Shown here: one piece after another, positions 5,290 to 7,041 of the stretch
Layout of the letters: each line of letters begins with the position of its first letter
Position numbering within the stretch: the first letter of the stretch is position 1
From: an uncultured Chlorobiaceae bacterium
GTDB lineage: Bacteria; Bacteroidota; Chlorobiia; Chlorobiales; Chlorobiaceae
Direction of reading: 5' to 3'
DNA: 7,041 bases
Assembly: GCA_903904495.1 (NCBI GenBank)
Contig: CAIVCU010000457.1
Coordinates: 1 to 7,041, forward strand
Notes under the pieces: generated by a model
Told to the model about the DNA's origin: nothing
Database searches by the model: none
The model's input: the letters and a program-made list of their open reading frames with translations, nothing else
Program-made: the position numbers and the translations under genes

Positions 5290-6450
5290 ATGGCTTCTGT
5301 TAAGATTATCAAAAGACAACAAACCAATAACGGTAAAATTTGGCTTCGGCTCGAGTACTATGAAGGTACGAGTGAAAATCAGAATGGAAAGGCAGTCGCC
5401 AAAAGAAGTTATGAAGCTTTGAAGCTTTTTTTATACTCCAAACCGAAAAACGTCCAAGAAAAAGAACATAACAAAGACACGGAAATTCTTGCAAATAAGA
5501 TACGAACCCAAAAAGAACATGAGATTAATAAAGAAGCATGGGGTTTTAAAACAAAACCTAAGGAGTCAGTCAAAGTTATAGAATACCTTAAAAATTACAC
5601 CGAAACACATAAAGATAATTACAACACTCACAGCATATTTATTTGCCTTACCAAGCATCTTGAACACTTCATTAACACAACATATAAACGCCAAGAACTG
5701 ACCTTCGCTGAAATCGATACAAAGTTTTGTGAGGAGTTTAAGACCTACTTTTTGAAAACAGCCTTGTCAGCGCGAAACAAAACTATGTCTGCTGGAACGG
5801 CACATAATTATTTCCAAAGATTTAAGGTTTTTTTAAAGTACTCAGTAAAAAACGAAATTATTTTAAAAAATCCTGCTGAAAGTATAAGCCCCCCCAAAAA
5901 ACAAACTGAAATAGAACGACAAATTTTAACATTTGAACAGCTTGTAGCAGTATCCAGAACAGAATGCCCAAGAGAGGATATTAAAAACGCATTTTTATTT
6001 TCATGCTATTCTGGCTTACGAATTTCTGACATCATAAAACTCAAGTGGAGCGAGGTTCAAGTTATAGAGGAAAACTGGAGAGTCGTCTTTAACCAAAAAA
6101 AGACCAAAGGATTACAATATCTAGAAATATCTCAACAAGCTCGTAAATTTTTAGGAACAGAAGGTAAACCTGAAAATCAAGTCTTCCCAAGTCTTATCTA
6201 CTGTAGTTACACACTTAAAACACTTGGCAACTGGGTGAAAAGTGCAGGGATTGCTCAAAAAATCACATGGCATTCTGGAAGACATACATACGCAGTTTTA
6301 CAACTTAGTTTCGGCACGGACATTTTTACTTTATCTAAAATGATGGGTCATAAAACCATTGCAACGACAATGATTTACAGTAAAATGTTGAATCCCCAAG
6401 CTATTGCAGCTGCAAATCGCATTCCACCATTACCTACTGAGCAATCCTAA
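5290..6450 (+). CDS. Tyrosine recombinase/integrase of a mobile element
   Basis: The 386-residue protein has the three-part layout of Bacteroidetes-type integrases: an N-terminal arm-binding domain (about 1-85, rich in Lys), a SAM-like core-binding domain (about 92-190) and a catalytic domain (about 212-370). All catalytic residues are visible: Arg244 in YSGLRISDIIKLKW, Lys271 in FNQKKTKG, His328 and Arg331 in HSGRHT, His354 in MMGHK, and the nucleophile Tyr363 in MIYSK. It should therefore be active for site-specific integration or excision, or for inversion or dimer resolution. Presence of an arm domain and its position at the edge of an AT-rich segment favour an element integrase over XerC/D. 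ATG 5290 is the only sensible start; no Shine-Dalgarno is visible. Composition is low in G+C (19 of 60 bases at 5461-5520, against 35 of 60 at 3901-3960 in ribD), a sign of transfer. It is transcribed away from the deaminase gene. Confidence 0.95.
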   Translation: MASVKIIKRQQTNNGKIWLRLEYYEGTSENQNGKAVAKRSYEALKLFLYSKPKNVQEKEHNKDTEILANKIRTQKEHEINKEAWGFKTKPKESVKVIEYLKNYTETHKDNYNTHSIFICLTKHLEHFINTTYKRQELTFAEIDTKFCEEFKTYFLKTALSARNKTMSAGTAHNYFQRFKVFLKYSVKNEIILKNPAESISPPKKQTEIERQILTFEQLVAVSRTECPREDIKNAFLFSCYSGLRISDIIKLKWSEVQVIEENWRVVFNQKKTKGLQYLEISQQARKFLGTEGKPENQVFPSLIYCSYTLKTLGNWVKSAGIAQKITWHSGRHTYAVLQLSFGTDIFTLSKMMGHKTIATTMIYSKMLNPQAIAAANRIPPLPTEQS

Positions 6451-6579
6451 ATTTTTTTTATTCTTTTTTTAACCTCAAAAATCTCCAAGGTTTTTCAGAA
6501 AAGTATATAACGAAGATCATGAAAGTCTGCCTTTCGTTCTTAATGTGTTTTCCATAGAAAATTGTGAAGTGGTTTTACT

Positions 6580-6600
6580 TAGCAGCCACCTGCTATTTCT
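6580..6600 (+). terminator. Weak candidate terminator downstream of the recombinase
   Basis: A 6-bp stem TAGCAG/CTGCTA with loop CCAC is followed by TTTCTT on the plus strand. It lies about 130 bp after the recombinase stop codon. The T tract is imperfect and the stem short, so it may be chance. Confidence 0.3.
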
Positions 6601-6702
6601 TACAACAAGAGACTGAAGGTTCTCCCGTCATCTGCCAGACCTGCCGAAACTGCCAAGTATATAAAGACTATTTTTGAATCTGTTCAGTCACCTGCCCTGA
6701 TT

Positions 6703-6731
6703 TTGACAGTGATTTGTGATTGTTAAGTAAT
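6703..6731 (+). promoter_or_regulatory. Promoter-like sequence pointing into the right-edge ORF (antisense)
   Basis: A perfect TTGACA (6703-6708) and AGTAAT (6726-6731, 4 of 6 bases) are separated by 17 bp. No plus-strand gene follows, so transcription from it would run antisense into the 3' end of the minus-strand ORF. AT-rich DNA gives such matches by chance. Confidence 0.25.
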
Positions 6732-6783
6732 TCATATCTTCGACACAAAATATTCATGGACTCACATACCTCAGATTTTGAGT

Positions 6784-7041
6784 TTAAGATAGTGTTTGTA
6801 AATCGCTAATATAGCGCCACATGGAGTGTGGAGAGTGACTATCAAAAAAGTAACTTATTGGCTGATTAAAAATTTCGAAATTCCCTTTTTGATGTTGAGG
6901 AAGGGGTAAGGAGTTCATGTTAGACAAGCACTTCTCCAGTGTTTCATCATTTATATCCGCATAATACCTTTCAGTCGATGGTACAGTAGGAATGCCATCT
7001 AACTCCCTATAAATATGGTATGGAAATTTCAAATTGTGCAC
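6784..7041 (-). CDS. Unrecognised protein, C-terminal part (cut by right edge)
   Basis: An open minus-strand frame enters from the right edge and ends at TAA (6786-6784), giving at least 85 residues. The first codon in the window is GTG, but the frame is not closed upstream, so the true start is probably outside. The sequence is rich in aromatic residues and Pro/His (KFPYHIYRELDG, PSTERYYADI, NSLPLPQHQKG, HSPHSMWRYISDL). It has no membrane segment, no coiled coil and no motif I can name. It is convergent with the recombinase and shares its AT-rich composition, so it is probably cargo of the same element. It reads more like the end of a larger soluble protein than like random sequence, but function cannot be given. 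Confidence 0.55.
   Translation of the reverse strand: MHNLKFPYHIYRELDGIPTVPSTERYYADINDETLEKCLSNMNSLPLPQHQKGNFEIFNQPISYFFDSHSPHSMWRYISDLQTLS

Larger units (their letters stand above)
6451..6783. other. Intergenic region of 333 bp between convergent genes, no gene seen
   Basis: No convincing coding frame is present. T-rich runs follow the recombinase stop directly. A weak stem AACCT/AGGTT (6471-6475 with 6488-6492) followed by TTT, and a better hairpin TAGCAG-CCAC-CTGCTA (6580-6595) followed by TTTCTT, are both possible plus-strand terminators. AAGTATATAA occurs twice (6501-6510 and 6655-6664). AACGAA/TTCGTT (6509-6514 with 6533-6538) can pair across 18 bp. A plus-strand promoter-like sequence lies at 6703-6731. 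A 17-codon frame from ATG 6756 is too short to support. Confidence 0.5.

Noticed and set aside
6756..6809. A 17-codon plus-strand frame downstream of the TTGACA element
   Set aside because: It is too short, has no ribosome binding site, and its end is antisense to the minus-strand ORF.

Overview
The window reads as a piece of a bacterial chromosome whose right-hand quarter has been entered by a mobile element. The protein styles suggest a member of the Chlorobi/Bacteroidetes side of the tree, possibly a green sulfur bacterium. The pointers are a Bacteroidetes-type tyrosine recombinase, several genes with no clear Shine-Dalgarno sequence, a soluble orphan ABC ATPase and a chromosomal GH13 enzyme. 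This assignment is an impression from the sequence and was not tested by a search.

From position 1 to about 5105 every gene lies on the minus strand. In order of transcription they are a dCMP-deaminase-family protein, RibD (riboflavin synthesis), a DoxX-family membrane protein broken by an in-frame TAA, an orphan ABC ATP-binding protein, a secreted L,D-transpeptidase with a LysM-like region, the thiol peroxidase Tpx, and the N-terminal 142 codons of a GH13 alpha-amylase-family enzyme that runs off the left edge. The first two genes are 2 bp apart. DoxX follows RibD after about 90 bp with its own strong ribosome binding site, and overlaps or abuts the ABC gene. A candidate promoter sits in front of the transpeptidase. 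Tpx ends in a clear hairpin terminator. Between that terminator and the GH13 gene is a small array of seven 7-bp repeats. These genes look like housekeeping functions (nucleotide and flavin metabolism, envelope, peroxide defence, glucan metabolism) rather than one pathway.

From about 5110 to the right edge the DNA becomes visibly richer in A+T. A complete tyrosine recombinase is transcribed rightward from 5290, away from the dCMP deaminase gene. Its upstream region holds three copies of a TTTGCTACTA motif that may be recombinase-binding or autoregulatory sites. After it come 333 bp with no convincing gene, then the C-terminal end of an unrecognised protein on the minus strand, cut by the right edge. 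The likeliest reading is one end of an integrated element whose cargo lies outside the window.

The most notable observations are the nonsense codon in the DoxX gene, the repeats in front of the recombinase, and the unrecognised ORF at the right edge. I see no CRISPR array, tRNA, rRNA or insertion sequence. I cannot show a new biological system from what is visible; if one exists it would be in the element cargo beyond position 7041.
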